Assembly: GCA_947495575.1 (NCBI GenBank) | Contig: CANLZL010000009.1 | Coordinates: forward strand, 1 to 62,885 | Reading direction: 5' to 3' | DNA length: 62,885 nucleotides | DNA from: an uncultured Nioella sp. | GTDB taxonomy: Bacteria; Pseudomonadota; Alphaproteobacteria; Rhodobacterales; Rhodobacteraceae | Shown: positions 34,851 through 45,064 of the stretch, piece by piece | Position numbering within the stretch: position 1 is the stretch's first letter | How the letters are laid out: each line of letters opens with the position of its first letter | The notes under the pieces: generated by a model | Database searches by the model: none | Seen by the model: only the letters and a program-made list of their open reading frames with translations | Told to the model about the DNA's origin: nothing | Program-made: the position numbers and the translations under genes

Positions 34851-36184
34851 CCCGTTTTCTGCGATTGATTACATTGGCATTGCCCCTGGTTTTGACCTCG
34901 GTATTTGCCGGACCCGTGCTGGCCCAATCAAATCCCGGCCCCCTCAGGATCGAGATCACCGAAGGCGTGATCGAACCATTGCCCTTCGCCCTGCCGCAAT
35001 TCATCGCCGGAAACGGCGCAAATGATGCGGCGTCGGACATCTCGCGGGTGATTGCGGCGGACCTGATCGGAACCGGGTTGTTCCGCGAAATTCCCCGATC
35101 GGCTCATATCTCGCCCGTCACAAGTTTCGATAGCCCGGTTCAATACAACGATTGGCAAGCCATCAATGCGCAGGCCCTGATCACCGGGTCGGTTACGATG
35201 GAAGGCGGGCAGATGGTTGTCCGCTTCCGTCTCTTTGATGTGTTCTCGGAAGAACCCCTTGGCTCGGGCCTGCAATTCGTTGGCAGCCCTGAGAATTGGC
35301 GGCGCATGGCTCATAATGTGGCTGATCAGGTTTACGAACGGATTACTGGCGAGGGCGGCTATTTTGACACGCGCGTTGTTTTCGTGGCTGAGGAAGGCCC
35401 AAAAAACGCACGGCTGAAGCGTATCGCTTTGATGGATTATGACGGGGCGAATGTTCAGTTCCTGACCGACAGCCGCTCGATTGTTTTGGCCCCCCGATTT
35501 TCTCCGTCCGGTGATCGCATTCTTTATACCAGTTACGAAACCGGGTTCCCGCGAGTCTACGTGATGGATCTGGCCACGGTGCAGCGGCGTCCACTGGACG
35601 ATCTGGACGGTAATATGAGCTTTGCGCCCCGGTTCTCACCCGATGGTCAAAGCGTGGTGTATTCCTCCGAGGCGGGTGGCAATACCGACATCTACCTGAT
35701 GAATCTCAGGACGGGCCAACGTACACGCCTGACGGATTCCCCTTCGATTGAGACGGCACCCAGCTTCTCTCCGGATGGGACGCAGATTGTTTTTGAAAGC
35801 GACCGCTCAGGCACACAGCAGATCTATATCATGAGCGTTAATGGCGGCGAAGCGCGTCGGATCAGTCGTAATGACGGGCGCTATGGCACGCCGGTTTGGT
35901 CTCCGCGGGGGGATCTCATCGCCTTTACCAACCAGCAGGGCGGTCGGTTCCATATTGGTGTGATGCGGACCGATGGGTCGGAAGAGCGCCTTTTGACCAG
36001 TTCGTTCCTGGACGAAGGGCCTACTTGGGCGCCCAATGGGCGTGTGATCATGTTCACCCGTGAAACTGCAGGGGCTGATGGGGCGCCTGCAATCTATTCG
36101 GTCGATATTTCCGGCCGTAACCTGCAGCGCGTCTCGACCCCCGGCATGGCTTCAGACCCGGCTTGGTCGCCGCTCTTACGCTAG
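34847..36184 (+). CDS. tolB: Tol-Pal system beta-propeller protein TolB
   Basis: The 445-residue periplasmic protein has a signal peptide ending GPVLAQ, the N-terminal D1 domain (about 28-165) and a six-bladed propeller of WD40-like PD40 repeats such as [15 protein letters not shown] and [19 protein letters not shown]. It binds Pal and TolA. The start overlaps the tolA stop by four bases. Confidence 0.96.
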   Translation: MTRFLRLITLALPLVLTSVFAGPVLAQSNPGPLRIEITEGVIEPLPFALPQFIAGNGANDAASDISRVIAADLIGTGLFREIPRSAHISPVTSFDSPVQYNDWQAINAQALITGSVTMEGGQMVVRFRLFDVFSEEPLGSGLQFVGSPENWRRMAHNVADQVYERITGEGGYFDTRVVFVAEEGPKNARLKRIALMDYDGANVQFLTDSRSIVLAPRFSPSGDRILYTSYETGFPRVYVMDLATVQRRPLDDLDGNMSFAPRFSPDGQSVVYSSEAGGNTDIYLMNLRTGQRTRLTDSPSIETAPSFSPDGTQIVFESDRSGTQQIYIMSVNGGEARRISRNDGRYGTPVWSPRGDLIAFTNQQGGRFHIGVMRTDGSEERLLTSSFLDEGPTWAPNGRVIMFTRETAGADGAPAIYSVDISGRNLQRVSTPGMASDPAWSPLLR

Positions 36185-36272
36185 GGCAAGGGCAAAGAAT
36201 TGGTTTGCAGCGGATTGACGTGTTACCATCACGCCAAAAAGCGGTGAAGAAAATAATTTGAGGAAACGCAGT

Positions 36273-36773
36273 ATGACCTTGATGATCAAAACAACGGCCC
36301 TTGTGGCGATGCTAAGCCTCTCGGCTTGCGGCGCGGGTGGCTATTTTGGCGATACACGGATTGAGCCGGGCGCCGGCGCGGCCGCAGGATCGGCGGCTGA
36401 CCCTAATTCCGTGGCCTATTTCACGCAAACTGTGGGCGACCGTGTTCTGTTCCCAGTCGATGAATCCTCGCTGACCGTGCAAGCGCGTGCCACGTTGGAC
36501 GATCAGGCCGACTGGCTGCTGCGCAATATGGAATACACAGCGTTGATCGAAGGCCATGCAGACGAGCAGGGGACGCGTGAATATAACCTCGCCCTTGGGG
36601 CCCGTCGTGCGGCGGCCGTTCAGGCCTATCTGGTCGATCGCGGAATTGCGGCGTCGCGCCTGCGCACTGTCAGCTACGGCAAGGAACGCCCGATTGAGAT
36701 TTGTTCGGAAGAGGCGTGTTATAGCCAGAACCGCCGCTCTGTGACCGTGGTTTCAGCTGGCATCGGGTCCTGA
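36273..36773 (+). CDS. pal: peptidoglycan-associated lipoprotein Pal
   Basis: The 166-residue lipoprotein has the lipobox LSAC with C19. The C-terminal OmpA-like peptidoglycan-binding domain (about 60-160) carries VLFPVDESSLT, IEGHADEQGTREYNLALGARRA and SYGKERP. ATG 36273 follows GAGGAAA; a TTG 15 bases upstream is not needed. A conserved gap of 88 bp after tolB may hold its own promoter. Confidence 0.96.
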   Translation: MTLMIKTTALVAMLSLSACGAGGYFGDTRIEPGAGAAAGSAADPNSVAYFTQTVGDRVLFPVDESSLTVQARATLDDQADWLLRNMEYTALIEGHADEQGTREYNLALGARRAAAVQAYLVDRGIAASRLRTVSYGKERPIEICSEEACYSQNRRSVTVVSAGIGS

Positions 36774-36777
36774 TCTC

Positions 36778-37602
36778 ATGCGTCGGATATTGGTTGCAGC
36801 CGTAATCTTCGCTTTGACCACGCCGATGGCTGTGGGGCAGACTAGGGACGAGACTTTGGCCGATATCCGTCAGGAACTGTCGGTCCTCTGGGTCGAGATC
36901 CAACGCCTTCGTACCGAACTGTCGACGACCGGCGGACCAAGCGGTTCGGGTGGCAGCGGCGGGACGTTGGAGCGGGTTGACGCGATCGAGCGCGAGTTGC
37001 GGCGCCTGACCAATGCAACCGAGGAGTTGCAAATCCGCGTGGATCGCGTGGCCTCGGATGGGACGCGCCAGATCGCTGATCTGGAGTTTCGCCTGTGCGA
37101 GCTGGAGCCAAATTGCGATCTTTCCTCTCTTGGGGACACGCCCACGCTTGGCGGCGATATGGCCATCGTATCAACGCCGGCTTTGCCGCCTGCCACGACG
37201 GCAAGCGGAGGGAGCCTTGCTGCCAACGAACAAAGCGATTTTGATCGGGCTATGGCTGCTTATGAGAGTGGAGAATATGCTACCGCGGCAACAGCTTTTG
37301 AGGCTTATACCGAAACCTATCCCGGCGGTGCCCTGAGTGCAGAGGCGCATTATTGGCGCGGTGAAGCGGAAGCGGCGCAAGGAGCATGGAGCCGGGCGGC
37401 ACGTGCTTATCTGGCCAGTTTTTCCGGGGCGCCTGATGCGCCACGCGCGCCTGCCAGCCTAACGCGACTGGGCACCAGCCTTGGTGAGTTGGGCCAAACG
37501 GAAGAAGCCTGCATCACACTGGCGGAGGTCGAATTGCGCTACCCTGGATCGTTAGCGGTACAAGATGCGCGGGCGGCCATTGCCCGGCTTGGCTGTAATT
37601 GA
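36778..37602 (+). CDS. cpoB: Tol-Pal-associated TPR protein CpoB/YbgF
   Basis: The 274-residue periplasmic protein has a signal peptide ending MAVGQ, an N-terminal coiled coil (about 25-105; LADIRQELSVLWVEIQRL) and C-terminal tetratricopeptide repeats (about 150-270; FDRAMAAYESGEYATAATAFEAY). In E. coli it coordinates PBP1B with Tol-driven constriction. The stop overlaps the tilS start as TTGA. Confidence 0.93.
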   Translation: MRRILVAAVIFALTTPMAVGQTRDETLADIRQELSVLWVEIQRLRTELSTTGGPSGSGGSGGTLERVDAIERELRRLTNATEELQIRVDRVASDGTRQIADLEFRLCELEPNCDLSSLGDTPTLGGDMAIVSTPALPPATTASGGSLAANEQSDFDRAMAAYESGEYATAATAFEAYTETYPGGALSAEAHYWRGEAEAAQGAWSRAARAYLASFSGAPDAPRAPASLTRLGTSLGELGQTEEACITLAEVELRYPGSLAVQDARAAIARLGCN

Positions 37603-38840
37603 GCCTTGAGGCCCGCTTTGCCGCCGCGATGACGCGGCTATTGGCGGGGTCTGAGCCTGAACGCCTGGCAGTTGCGGTATCTGGCGGCAGCGACTCACTG
37701 GCCCTGCTTGGTTTGGCGTGTGAATGGGCAGGGGATAGTTGCGAAATCCATGCACTGACCGTGGATCATGGCTTGCGCCCTGATGCGGCGGAAGAGGCCA
37801 AAATTGTGACCCGCGAAGCGGTGCGCATGGGTGCACGCCACAAAATCCTTAAATGGGAGGGATGGGATGGGCGCGGCAATCTTCAATCCGAAGCGAGAAA
37901 TGCACGCTATCGTCTAATTGAAGACTACTGTTTGGACAACCAAATCGAAGCGGTGCTGGTGGCCCATACTCGTGATGATCAGGCGGAAACTGTCCTGATG
38001 CGTTTGGCCCGTGGTTCGGGCGTTGACGGGCTTGCCGCGATCCGAGAAGGACGGTTTGGGCAGGGCCGAGTATTGCGGCCGGTTCTAAACGAAACCCGCC
38101 AGGATCTGCGTGTGTGGCTGTCCCGCCAGGGAATGACCTGGACAGAAGACCCCACCAATGACGACACGCGGTTTGACCGGGTGCGGGCCCGTCGGATTCT
38201 GGAGCATCTTGACCCGCTTGGCCTTGATGCCGAACGGCTGGCAGAAACCGCAGCGGCCATGGCCCGCGCGCAGGAGGCATTGCGCGCCCGGGCCTTTGAC
38301 CTTGCTCAAGAGATAGTGATTGATCACTGCGGCATCCTGATTTTCGACGCCGATGCACTTGCGAGCATCGAAGAGGAAACCCGTCTGCGTTTGGTCGCGC
38401 ATGGGTTGAAATGCCTGTCGGGCGAGATCTATCGCCCACGCCTGTCCTCGCTGACATCTACCTTGGAGAAGGCGTTGTTGGGGCATGGAGGTACCTTACA
38501 GGGGTGTCGCCTGATTCCCTCGGGCAAGCGCCTTTTCATTGTACGAGAATTGAAAGCCGTTGAACGGCTGGAATGCCCGACCGGGCAAAACTCCGCCTGG
38601 GACAATCGGTGGCAAATCACAGTAACCGACCGGCCGACAACCAGCATCCGCGCCCTTGGGCATGAAGGGCTTAACCTGATTGAGCGTCCGCCAGAGTTCC
38701 CGCACGCGGCTTGGCTTTCTTATCCAGGTGTCTGGCAAGGTCAGGAATTATTGGCGGTTCCGGGTGTTTTGAACGATAATCTGATCCAGGCGCGCTATTT
38801 AGCGTCGGCTGCCTATCACTCAACGCTATTATCGCATTGA
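37599..38840 (+). CDS. tilS: tRNA(Ile)-lysidine synthetase
   Basis: The 413-residue enzyme converts C34 of the CAU-anticodon tRNA-Ile to lysidine. Its PP-loop is VSGGSDSLALL (about 27-37). Other family segments are LTVDHGLRPDAAEEA, HTRDDQAETVLMRLARGSGVDGL and NDDTRFDRVRAR. The start is TTG 37599, overlapping the cpoB stop. The next ATG (37629) would remove part of the first helix. The C-terminal region is short and divergent, as in other alphaproteobacteria. Confidence 0.92.
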   Translation: MSLEARFAAAMTRLLAGSEPERLAVAVSGGSDSLALLGLACEWAGDSCEIHALTVDHGLRPDAAEEAKIVTREAVRMGARHKILKWEGWDGRGNLQSEARNARYRLIEDYCLDNQIEAVLVAHTRDDQAETVLMRLARGSGVDGLAAIREGRFGQGRVLRPVLNETRQDLRVWLSRQGMTWTEDPTNDDTRFDRVRARRILEHLDPLGLDAERLAETAAAMARAQEALRARAFDLAQEIVIDHCGILIFDADALASIEEETRLRLVAHGLKCLSGEIYRPRLSSLTSTLEKALLGHGGTLQGCRLIPSGKRLFIVRELKAVERLECPTGQNSAWDNRWQITVTDRPTTSIRALGHEGLNLIERPPEFPHAAWLSYPGVWQGQELLAVPGVLNDNLIQARYLASAAYHSTLLSH

Positions 38841-38918
38841 AGTCAGCGCGCGCATGCCTATTTTAAGGCCAGTGTCCGGTGCGGATCGTCCCCGGGTGCG
38901 AATGTAAGGAGAATTCTC

Positions 38919-40835
38919 TTGGGCAACGCGCGAAATATCGCTTTTTGGGTCATCTTATTTTTGTTGATCCTTGCGCTCTTCAATTTGTTTAGCGGCAACC
39001 AGAGCACGATGAGTGCCCGCACGGTGCCCTATTCCGACTTTATCTCGCAGGTCGAAAACGGCGCGGTCAGCAATGTGGTGCTGGATGGTGAGACCATTCA
39101 ATACTCGACTTCTCAAGGAACGTTTGAAACCATCAGGCCCTCTGAGGTCGATGTGACTCCTGTCCTGCTCGAAAACGAAGTGCGCATCAGCGCGCAGCCA
39201 CAAGAACAGTCCGGCCTGATGGCAGGTCTCTATATGTGGTTGCCAATCATCGTTCTGATCGGTGTCTGGATTTTCTTCATGAACCGGATGCAGGGCGGTG
39301 GCCGTGGCGGCGCGATGGGTTTTGGCAAATCCAAAGCCAAATTGCTGACCGAAAAGCATGGTCGCGTGACCTTTGATGATGTGGCGGGCATTGATGAAGC
39401 CAAGGATGAGCTGGAAGAGATCGTTGAGTTTTTGCGGACACCGCAGAAATTTTCGCGGCTTGGTGGCAAAATCCCCAAAGGCGCATTGCTTGTTGGCCCC
39501 CCAGGTACGGGTAAGACCCTGCTGGCACGCGCCATTGCGGGCGAGGCTGGCGTCCCGTTCTTTACCATTTCTGGTTCAGACTTTGTTGAGATGTTCGTTG
39601 GTGTCGGTGCAAGCCGCGTTCGTGACATGTTCGAACAGGCCAAGAAAAACGCACCATGCATCATCTTCATCGATGAGATTGACGCCGTGGGCCGGTCGCG
39701 TGGCGTAGGCTATGGCGGCGGCAATGATGAACGTGAGCAGACCTTGAACCAGTTGCTGGTTGAAATGGACGGCTTTGACGCCAACGAAGGCATCATCATC
39801 GTTGCGGCGACCAACCGTCCCGACGTTCTGGACCCTGCGTTGCTGCGTCCGGGTCGCTTTGACCGTCAGGTGCAGGTGCCGAACCCGGATATCAAAGGCC
39901 GCGAAAAGATCCTTGGCGTTCATGCACGCAAGGTACCCTTGGGGCCAGATGTTGATCTTCGGATAATTGCGCGGGGCTCTCCGGGGTTCTCGGGCGCTGA
40001 TCTGGCCAACCTCGTAAACGAAGCCGCACTGATGGCGGCGCGTGTCGGACGCCGTTTCGTGACGATGGAAGATTTTGAAAACGCCAAAGATAAAGTCATG
40101 ATGGGCACCGAGCGACGTTCGATGGTCATGACGGAAGACGAGAAAAAGCTGACCGCATACCACGAGGCGGGTCACGCTGTGGTTGGTTTGAACGTTCCGC
40201 AGCATGATCCGATCCACAAGGCGACGATCATTCCACGTGGGCGGGCTTTGGGTCTTGTGCTGTCGCTCCCTGAACGGGATCAACTTTCAGTTAGCTACAC
40301 CAAATATAAGTCCAAGATCGCCATGGCGATGGGCGGGCGCGTGGCTGAGGAGTTGATCTTTGGCGCAGAAAACGTCACGTCTGGCGCGGCATCCGACATC
40401 CAGCAAGTGACCAAAATTGCCCGTGCGATGGTCACCCAGTTCGGCTTCGCTGAAGAGCTGGGCTATGTCGATTACGCCAATGAACAGCAAAGCTACCTTG
40501 GCACTTATGGCGGCGGATCGAACCATTCTGCGGCCACTCAAAAAATGATCGACGATAAAGTGAAAGAGCTGGTCGATGAAGGCTATGATACCGCCAAGAG
40601 GATATTGACGGAACGTGCCCAGGACCTTGAAAATCTTGCGCAGGGCCTTTTGGAGTATGAGACTTTGACCGGCATTGAAATCACCAAAGTGATCGCCGGA
40701 GAGCCTCTGAATCGTGGCGAAGATGATGACGATGCCGACACAGGTGGCACGGCGTCGATCACGGCCATTCCAAAAACCAAGCCAAAGCCAAAATCTGGTG
40801 GCGACGGCTCTTTGGAGCCTGAACCGACCAACTGA
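38919..40835 (+). CDS. ftsH: ATP-dependent zinc metalloprotease FtsH
   Basis: The 638-residue membrane protease has two N-terminal helices (7-24 and 104-120), an AAA domain with Walker A GPPGTGKT (193-200), Walker B and the second region of homology, and the zinc motif HEAGH (415-419). It degrades membrane and regulatory proteins. The start codon is TTG 38919 behind TAAGGAGA. The acidic, Lys/Pro-rich tail is poorly conserved. A terminator follows. Confidence 0.97.
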   Translation: MGNARNIAFWVILFLLILALFNLFSGNQSTMSARTVPYSDFISQVENGAVSNVVLDGETIQYSTSQGTFETIRPSEVDVTPVLLENEVRISAQPQEQSGLMAGLYMWLPIIVLIGVWIFFMNRMQGGGRGGAMGFGKSKAKLLTEKHGRVTFDDVAGIDEAKDELEEIVEFLRTPQKFSRLGGKIPKGALLVGPPGTGKTLLARAIAGEAGVPFFTISGSDFVEMFVGVGASRVRDMFEQAKKNAPCIIFIDEIDAVGRSRGVGYGGGNDEREQTLNQLLVEMDGFDANEGIIIVAATNRPDVLDPALLRPGRFDRQVQVPNPDIKGREKILGVHARKVPLGPDVDLRIIARGSPGFSGADLANLVNEAALMAARVGRRFVTMEDFENAKDKVMMGTERRSMVMTEDEKKLTAYHEAGHAVVGLNVPQHDPIHKATIIPRGRALGLVLSLPERDQLSVSYTKYKSKIAMAMGGRVAEELIFGAENVTSGAASDIQQVTKIARAMVTQFGFAEELGYVDYANEQQSYLGTYGGGSNHSAATQKMIDDKVKELVDEGYDTAKRILTERAQDLENLAQGLLEYETLTGIEITKVIAGEPLNRGEDDDDADTGGTASITAIPKTKPKPKSGGDGSLEPEPTN

Positions 40836-40855
40836 TTTATTGTGGTCAAAGACAA

Positions 40856-40887
40856 CAAAAGCCCTGGGCGACGGCCCGGGGCTTTTT
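40856..40887. terminator. bidirectional terminator between ftsH and the small membrane ORF
   Basis: The 10-bp stem AGCCCTGGGC (40860-40869) with GCCCGGGGCT (40874-40883) has one T-G pair and is followed by TTTTT. On the minus strand the same stem is followed by TTTTG, so it can end both convergent transcripts. Confidence 0.88.
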
Positions 40888-40913
40888 CGTTGTGGGAAAG
40901 ATTTGGTCCGCGA

Positions 40914-40994
40914 TCAGGCCAGAGCAAACACGATCAGACCGAGGGACAGGCCGAATCCGAAACCGGCATGGATCAGGACGATAGGTGCAGACAT
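40914..40994 (-). CDS. 26-residue single-helix membrane peptide
   Basis: The frame runs from ATG 40994 to TGA 40914 and encodes MSAPIVLIHAGFGFGLSLGL followed by IVFALA. It is almost entirely hydrophobic, with a Gly-x-Gly zipper (GFGFGLSLG) and one His, so a single membrane helix is expected. AAGGA lies about ten bases before the start. Codons are those preferred in this genome (ATC, GTC, CTG, GGC). It is convergent with ftsH and ends at a shared terminator. I do not recognise a family; it might be a small subunit or regulator of a membrane complex such as FtsH or an oxidase, which is speculation. Confidence 0.6.
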   Translation of the reverse strand: MSAPIVLIHAGFGFGLSLGLIVFALA

Positions 40995-41193
40995 TTCCAA
41001 GTTCCTTTTTTCGCGACGTTCAGTAGTAAGACGTTTGTGCGCCGAAAAGGTTCAAAAATGATTTCCATGCCTCCTATCGGAAACACGACTTGGCGGAGGT
41101 GACGCCGAATAGGTCGGAATCACGCCTTTCAATATTTCGCGAAGGGTCTAAGCCTTGGGGATCAATTCTGCCTGCCAACGGGATCATTGCACC

Positions 41194-42870
41194 ATGGCCT
41201 TCAAAACCGATATCGAAATCGCTCGTGAAGCGAACAAGAAACCCATCCAGGAAATCGGCGCCAAGCTTGGCATCGATTCCGAACATCTGCTGCCCTACGG
41301 CCACGACAAGGCCAAGGTCAGCCAGGAATTCATCAACTCGGTTCAGGACCGTAAAAACGGCAAACTGATCCTTGTGACTGCGATCAACCCGACTCCCGCC
41401 GGTGAAGGCAAGACCACCACGACTGTCGGTCTTGGTGATGGCCTGAACGCGATTGGCAAAAACGCCGCGATCTGTATCCGAGAAGCTTCGCTTGGCCCGA
41501 ACTTCGGTATGAAGGGCGGTGCGGCCGGCGGCGGATACGCACAGGTTGTCCCGATGGAGGAGATGAACCTCCACTTCACTGGTGATTTTCATGCCATCAC
41601 CTCGGCCCACAACCTGCTGTCGGCGATGATCGACAACCACATCTATTGGGGCAACGAGCTAGAGATCGACGAACGTCGTGTTGTCTGGCGTCGCGTTCTC
41701 GATATGAACGACCGCGCGTTGCGTGACACTGTTACCTCGCTCGGCGGTGTCTCCAACGGCTTCCCGCGTCAAACTGGCTTCGACATCACCGTGGCATCAG
41801 AAGTTATGGCAATCCTTTGCCTGTCCAAAGACCTCGACGATCTGCAAAACCGCCTCGGCGACATGATCGTTGCCTATCGTCGTGATCGCTCTCCCATCTA
41901 TGCACGGGACATCAAGGCAGATGGTGCAATGACTGTGCTGCTGCGCGACGCGATGCAGCCTAACATTGTTCAGACGCTGGAAAACAACCCCGCCTTTGTG
42001 CATGGCGGCCCATTCGCCAACATCGCGCATGGCTGTAACTCGGTCATCGCCACCACCACCGCGCTGAAGCTGGCCGATTATGTTGTGACTGAAGCGGGCT
42101 TCGGCGCGGACCTCGGTGCCGAAAAGTTCATGAACATCAAATGCCGCAAGGCAGGCCTCGCACCCGATTGCGTTGTGCTGGTTGCCACCGTGCGCGCGAT
42201 GAAAATGAACGGCGGCGTCGCCAAGGCCGATTTGGGTGATGAAAACGTGGATGCCGTTAACAACGGTTGCGCAAACCTTGGTCGCCATATCGGCAACCTG
42301 AAACAGTTCGGCGTTCCTGTTGTTGTGGCCATCAATCACTTTGTCACTGACACCGATGCAGAAGTGCAGGCCGTCAAAGACTATGTGGAAACCCAAGGGT
42401 CCGAGGCGATCCTTTGCCAGCACTGGGCCAAAGGCTCGGAAGGCACCAAGGAACTGGCAACCCGCGTTGCAGAAATCGCCGATGCAGGGATCAGCCAGTT
42501 CTCGCCACTTTACAGTGATGAGCTACCGCTCTTCGAAAAGATCGAGCGTGTTGCGACCGCGATTTACCGTGCTGACGAAGTTATTGCCGACAAGAAGATC
42601 CGCGATCAGCTGCGGGCGTGGGAAGAGGCCGGTTACGGCAATCTGCCGGTCTGCATGGCCAAGACTCAGTATAGCTTCTCGACCGATCCGAACCTGCGTG
42701 GCGCACCCACCGGCCACTCGGTTCCCGTTCGTGAGGTTCGCCTGTCGGCCGGTGCCGGATTCATCGTCGCGATTTGCGGTGAGATCATGACAATGCCCGG
42801 TCTGCCTCGCAAACCTGCAGCGGAATCCATCCGCATCAATGACGCAGGTGTCGTCGAAGGCTTGTTCTAA
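41194..42870 (+). CDS. fhs: formate--tetrahydrofolate ligase
   Basis: The 558-residue enzyme makes 10-formyl-THF from formate, THF and ATP. Diagnostic are the phosphate-binding [12 protein letters not shown] (about 65-76), [34 protein letters not shown] and [13 protein letters not shown]. Length is normal. ATG 41194 gives the family N-terminus ([10 protein letters not shown]); an earlier ATG is not supported. folD lies downstream, so the two complete the path between formate and methylene-THF. Confidence 0.97.
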   Translation: MAFKTDIEIAREANKKPIQEIGAKLGIDSEHLLPYGHDKAKVSQEFINSVQDRKNGKLILVTAINPTPAGEGKTTTTVGLGDGLNAIGKNAAICIREASLGPNFGMKGGAAGGGYAQVVPMEEMNLHFTGDFHAITSAHNLLSAMIDNHIYWGNELEIDERRVVWRRVLDMNDRALRDTVTSLGGVSNGFPRQTGFDITVASEVMAILCLSKDLDDLQNRLGDMIVAYRRDRSPIYARDIKADGAMTVLLRDAMQPNIVQTLENNPAFVHGGPFANIAHGCNSVIATTTALKLADYVVTEAGFGADLGAEKFMNIKCRKAGLAPDCVVLVATVRAMKMNGGVAKADLGDENVDAVNNGCANLGRHIGNLKQFGVPVVVAINHFVTDTDAEVQAVKDYVETQGSEAILCQHWAKGSEGTKELATRVAEIADAGISQFSPLYSDELPLFEKIERVATAIYRADEVIADKKIRDQLRAWEEAGYGNLPVCMAKTQYSFSTDPNLRGAPTGHSVPVREVRLSAGAGFIVAICGEIMTMPGLPRKPAAESIRINDAGVVEGLF

Positions 42871-42887
42871 GGCGAAAAATGAGATTT

Positions 42888-42916
42888 CTGCGGGGGGGAG
42901 AAAATCTGCCCCGCAG
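42888..42916 (+). promoter_or_regulatory. hairpin overlapping the ribosome-binding site of the chorismate mutase gene
   Basis: CTGCGGGG (42888-42895) pairs perfectly with CCCCGCAG (42909-42916). The right arm covers the first bases of GCAGGAGA, the ribosome-binding site of the next gene. It could lower translation of that gene relative to fhs, or be an attenuator. It is followed by the site itself, not a T-run. Confidence 0.5.
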
Positions 42917-42927
42917 GAGACCACCCT

Positions 42928-43233
42928 ATGACCACGCTTGTACCCCCAATGGATTGTCACTCGATGCCTGAATTGCGGGCCGAGATCGACAAGGTGGATC
43001 GCGAGCTGATTGCGCTGTTGGCCGTGCGGACGGGCTATATCGACCGAGCGGTTGAGATCAAAGGGCCGTCGGGCATGCCTGCCCGTATCCCTGAACGCGT
43101 CGAAGATGTGGTGGCAAAAGTCCGGGCCGAGGCCGTTGAAAAAGGGCTAGACCCGGAATTGGTGGATGAGCTGTGGCGACGCTTGATTGATTGGTCGATC
43201 GCGCGCGAGGCCAAGATCATCGACCTCGATTAG
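42928..43233 (+). CDS. chorismate mutase (AroQ type)
   Basis: The 101-residue all-helical protein has the AroQ pattern: ELRAEIDKVDRELIALLAVRTGYIDRAVEIK (helix 1 with its Arg and Asp), RIPERVEDVVAKVRAEAVEKGLDPELVDELWRRLIDWSIAREAK. It converts chorismate to prephenate; the related isochorismate pyruvate-lyase cannot be excluded by motif alone. It lies between fhs and folD with good spacing (CAGGAGA) and may be cotranscribed. No metabolic link to folate is obvious. Confidence 0.85.
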   Translation: MTTLVPPMDCHSMPELRAEIDKVDRELIALLAVRTGYIDRAVEIKGPSGMPARIPERVEDVVAKVRAEAVEKGLDPELVDELWRRLIDWSIAREAKIIDLD

Positions 43234-43287
43234 GTTTCGGCGCGCCCTGTTTTTCCTCGGCCGCGCTAAGTTGAAGGAAAAAGATCA

Positions 43288-44187
43288 ATGTCGGCAACAA
43301 TCATCGACGGAAAGGCCTTTGCGGCCAACGTTCGCGCGCAAGTGGCAGAACATGTCACGCGCCTTAAAGAAGAACAAAACATCACTCCGGGCCTTGCGGT
43401 GGTTTTGGTGGGTGAAGATCCCGCAAGCCAGGTTTATGTCCGGTCAAAGGGTAAAATGACCGTTGAGGTCGGCATGAACAGCTTTGAACACAAGCTGGAG
43501 GCCGATACATCGGAATACGATCTGTTGGCCCTTATCGACCAGCTCAACAATGACCCGACCATTCACGGAATTCTTGTGCAGTTGCCTCTGCCGGGCCATT
43601 TGAATTCTGACCTCGTCATTAATTCCATTGATCCGGCAAAAGATGTTGATGGGTTCCATATCTCTAATGTCGGCCTTCTGGGCACTGGTCAGAAATCTAT
43701 GGTGCCTTGCACGCCGCTTGGCTCGCTGATGATGCTGCGCGACCATCATGGGTCCCTCTCTGGTTTGAACGCAGTCGTTGTGGGCCGTTCGAACATCGTG
43801 GGCAAGCCGATGGCCCAATTGCTGCTTGGCGACAGCTGCACGGTCACCATCGCCCATTCTCGCACCAAGGACCTGGCCGAGGTCTGCCGCGGCGCTGATA
43901 TCCTTGTGGCCGCCGTTGGCCGCCCAGAGATGATCCCCGGTGACTGGGTCAAGCCCGGCGCAACCGTGATTGACGTGGGCATCAACCGCATTCCGCATCC
44001 GGAAAAAGAGGGCAAAACCAAGCTGGTTGGCGATGTCCATTATGAAAGTGCGGCCGAGGTGGCCGGTGCGATTACACCCGTTCCGGGCGGAGTCGGCCCA
44101 ATGACGATCGCTTGCCTGCTGGCCAATACTCTGACAGCCTGTTGCCGCGCCAACGGGTTGACAGAGCCTGAGGGCCTGACCGCCTAA
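43288..44187 (+). CDS. folD: bifunctional methylene-THF dehydrogenase / methenyl-THF cyclohydrolase
   Basis: The 299-residue enzyme interconverts 5,10-methylene-THF and 10-formyl-THF. It has [22 protein letters not shown] (catalytic Lys near 54-56), [13 protein letters not shown]-like [19 protein letters not shown], and the NADP-binding [31 protein letters not shown] closes the family signature. With Fhs it links formate to methylene-THF, important in marine bacteria that demethylate C1 compounds. Confidence 0.97.
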   Translation: MSATIIDGKAFAANVRAQVAEHVTRLKEEQNITPGLAVVLVGEDPASQVYVRSKGKMTVEVGMNSFEHKLEADTSEYDLLALIDQLNNDPTIHGILVQLPLPGHLNSDLVINSIDPAKDVDGFHISNVGLLGTGQKSMVPCTPLGSLMMLRDHHGSLSGLNAVVVGRSNIVGKPMAQLLLGDSCTVTIAHSRTKDLAEVCRGADILVAAVGRPEMIPGDWVKPGATVIDVGINRIPHPEKEGKTKLVGDVHYESAAEVAGAITPVPGGVGPMTIACLLANTLTACCRANGLTEPEGLTA

Positions 44188-44193
44188 ACGAAG

Positions 44194-44652
44194 TTACAAC
44201 GCATCCACGCGCGCGTAGCTAACCTCCATCCCTTCGGCCATGCCCGAGGCGAGGGCAGCGTCGCGCGCGTCTTTGTTTGGATAACGCATTCGGATCGTCA
44301 GCAAGGTTCCGTTTCCATCCGGTTCAAATAGCGTTTCAACCTCAGTGTCGACCATATCCTCGGACCCGTCCCATCGTTCGACATGAACCAAACGATGCGG
44401 TGTTTCGACCTCCAGATAGTGGCCCCTCAGCGAGAACTCATTTCCCTCTTCGTCGCGCCAGGTGCAGACCAAAGCGCCCCCGGGTTTTGCGACGCTTTCG
44501 CAGACTGTCATCACCCATCCCTCGGGGCCGGTCATCCATTTGGAAAGCAGGTCCGGATCGGTATGGGCGGTGAAAACCCGCGCTGGCGAGGCAGCAAATC
44601 TGCGCGTCCCAACGATCTCGGTGTCCCCGGAAAGTTCAAGCTTTAAGGTCAT
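44194..44652 (-). CDS. SRPBCC (AHSA1-like) family protein
   Basis: The 152-residue protein has the AHSA1/START-like helix-grip pattern: RRFAASPARVFTAHTDPDLLSKWMTGPEGW, GGALVCTWRDEEGNEFSLRGHYLEVETPHRLVHVERWDG and a C-terminal helix (ALASGMAEGMEVSYARVDAL). These proteins bind small hydrophobic ligands or act with chaperones. The start ATG 44652 overlaps the stop of the ArsR gene (ATGA). ArsR/AHSA1 pairs are common; the ligand is unknown. Confidence 0.88.
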   Translation of the reverse strand: MTLKLELSGDTEIVGTRRFAASPARVFTAHTDPDLLSKWMTGPEGWVMTVCESVAKPGGALVCTWRDEEGNEFSLRGHYLEVETPHRLVHVERWDGSEDMVDTEVETLFEPDGNGTLLTIRMRYPNKDARDAALASGMAEGMEVSYARVDAL

Positions 44653-44969
44653 TGATTTGGGTCCTTCAGTAGGGCGTCGAGCCGTGCGTAATTCGTTTCG
44701 AGCGTGGCGCTGAACCGGGCAAGCCATTCGTCGATCTCTTGAAAGGCATCCGGCCTAAGCCTGCAGGGGCGCCGCGTGCCTTGCCGTCGTCTTTCAATTA
44801 GCCCCGCCTCGATCAAGACTTTGACGTGGTGGGATATGGCCGGCTGGCTCATGTCAAATGGCGCGGCCAATGTCGCAATATCGGCCTCCCCTTCGGTCAA
44901 ACGCGACAAAATCCCTAATCGAGTTGGGTCAGCCAGAGCAGCAAATATGGGGGGCAGCGATTCTTTCAT
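44649..44969 (-). CDS. ArsR-family transcriptional regulator
   Basis: The 106-residue winged-helix repressor has ALADPTRLGILSRLTEGEADIATLAAPFDMSQPAISHHVKVLIEAGLIERRRQGTRR segments split across the standard ArsR fold. No Cys metal site (ELCVCDL-type) is present, so it is probably not a metal sensor. It forms an operon with the SRPBCC gene and is divergent from the CDGSH gene over a 95-bp control region, which it may repress. Confidence 0.9.
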   Translation of the reverse strand: MKESLPPIFAALADPTRLGILSRLTEGEADIATLAAPFDMSQPAISHHVKVLIEAGLIERRRQGTRRPCRLRPDAFQEIDEWLARFSATLETNYARLDALLKDPNQ

Positions 44970-45064
44970 AAGTAATCATTTATATAAGTGAGCATAAATG
45001 TAAATGAAATTGTTTTGGCGGGCGTAGTCTCTGGTTGTATGGTTCTGGATCGGAGGAACACATA

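Noticed and set aside
40995-41193. Riboswitch or small peptide before fhs
   Set aside because: I could not fold a recognised folate, glycine or SAM-type element, and the 14-codon frame at 41057 has no supporting features.
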